Source of the DNA: Halomonas sp. 328
Lineage (GTDB): Bacteria > Pseudomonadota > Gammaproteobacteria > Pseudomonadales > Halomonadaceae
Length of the DNA stretch: 36,655 nt
NCBI RefSeq assembly: GCF_015645095.1
Contig: NZ_JADOTW010000034.1
Span: 1-36,655, forward strand
Direction: 5' to 3'
Part shown: positions 36,176 through 36,655 of the stretch, piece by piece
Numbering within the stretch: the first letter of the stretch is position 1
How the letters are laid out: the number at the start of each line of letters is the position of its first letter
The notes under the pieces: generated by a model
What the model was told of the DNA's origin: nothing
Databases searched by the model: none
The model's input: the letters and a program-made list of their open reading frames with translations, nothing else
Made by a program: the position numbers and the translations under genes

Positions 36176-36655
36176 TTACTGGCCGTCCTTGGCCTGCTCC
36201 CGGCGGCGCTGCTCGCGGGGGTCGTTATGGGCCCGGCGACGACGGCGGCTGGGGGCCTCGGGCTTGGCCTCGGGCTTAGCTTCGGGCTGCTCGGGCTTGG
36301 TTTCGACCTTCGCTTCCGGGGCCTTGGGCTCGGGCTTGGCTTCGACCTTCGCTTCCGGGGCCTTGGTCTCTTGCTTAGTCTCTTGCTTAGCTTCGGGCTG
36401 CTTGGGCTCTTGCTTAGCCTCGGGCTTGGCTTCGACCTTCGCTTCCGGGGCCTTGGTCTCTTGCTTGGGCTCTTGCTTAGCCTCGGGCTTGGCTTCGACC
36501 TTCGCTTCCGGGGCCTTGGGCTCTTGCTTGGCCTCTTGCTTCGCCTCGGGCTGCTTGGGCGCTTCGGCCTTCACGTCTTGGGCCTTGGCCTCCGGCTTGG
36601 CTTCTTGCTTCGCCTCGGGCTGCTTGGGCGCTTCGGCCTTCACGTCTTGGGCCTT
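36176..36655 (-). CDS. rne: Ribonuclease E, C-terminal tail (partial, runs off window)
   Basis: The frame is open from the stop at 36176 to the window edge and contains no catalytic domain, so this is only the end of a larger protein. It is almost wholly Lys/Glu/Pro/Ala repeats (units such as APEAKVEAKPEAKQEPK) followed by PSRRRRRAHNDPREQRRREQ. The NDPRE and poly-Arg end is what I recall from RNase E tails of Pseudomonas and Halomonas, and murB-rne neighbours match Pseudomonas order. RNase E's unstructured tail binds RNA and partners of the degradosome. The family name depends on this context, because the conserved half is outside the window. Confidence 0.75.
   Translation of the reverse strand, partial: KAQDVKAEAPKQPEAKQEAKPEAKAQDVKAEAPKQPEAKQEAKQEPKAPEAKVEAKPEAKQEPKQETKAPEAKVEAKPEAKQEPKQPEAKQETKQETKAPEAKVEAKPEPKAPEAKVETKPEQPEAKPEAKPEAPSRRRRRAHNDPREQRRREQAKDGQ

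Overview
The window is GC-rich gammaproteobacterial chromosome, most like a Halomonas or close relative (Halomonadaceae). This rests on the protein sequences, the complete choline-to-glycine-betaine operon betIBA, a DciA gene divergent from secA, and a block from the lol genes to rne whose order I recall from Pseudomonas (lolC, lolD, DUF2062, comEC, exbB, exbD, lpxK, Trm112-like, kdsB, ptp, murB, rne). No database search was possible, so names rest on recognised motifs and gene order.

Layout. Positions 1-3657 hold a decayed type VI secretion/Rhs island of lower GC: a VgrG scrap, an Rhs-core scrap, an Asp-box immunity-like lipoprotein-sized protein, a DUF3396 (type VI immunity family) protein and three small unknown proteins. 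Positions 3675-4061 are a nested mobile-element remnant (IS1380-like ends with a palindromic MITE-like element inside). Positions 4062-8808 form a divergent module: a polar amino-acid ABC transporter (minus strand) against an arginine-deiminase/DDAH-type hydrolase and a TetR regulator (plus strand), with an 18-bp palindrome at the divide. Then come fadE (8868-11318), betA-betB-betI (11472-15393) with a BetI-type operator, an elongator tRNA-Met with a clear promoter, a 12-copy 14-bp tandem repeat, and dciA divergent from a small ORF plus secA. argJ and a Nudix-ThiE fusion follow secA.

Positions 22136-24094 carry aguA-aguB (agmatine to putrescine) on the minus strand. From 24347 onward the plus strand is an envelope-biogenesis block: lolC/lolD (lipoprotein release), comEC (DNA uptake), exbB/exbD (proton-driven energiser), msbA and lpxK (lipid A export and 4'-phosphorylation), kdsB (Kdo activation), a small phosphatase and murB (peptidoglycan precursor). 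Many of these genes overlap by 1-4 bases, so they are probably translated as coupled units. The window ends inside the low-complexity C-terminal tail of RNase E on the minus strand.

The most interesting signals are: a 112-residue ORF directly upstream of secA with a membrane-targeting N-terminus and a C-terminal W-I...R-R-G-P-P segment resembling the SecM arrest motif; a 50-codon ORF coupled by ATGA overlaps between msbA and lpxK; and four separate short duplications of gene ends (aguB, lolC, comEC, lpxK), all with spacings of 83-105 bp and all within about 10.5 kb.
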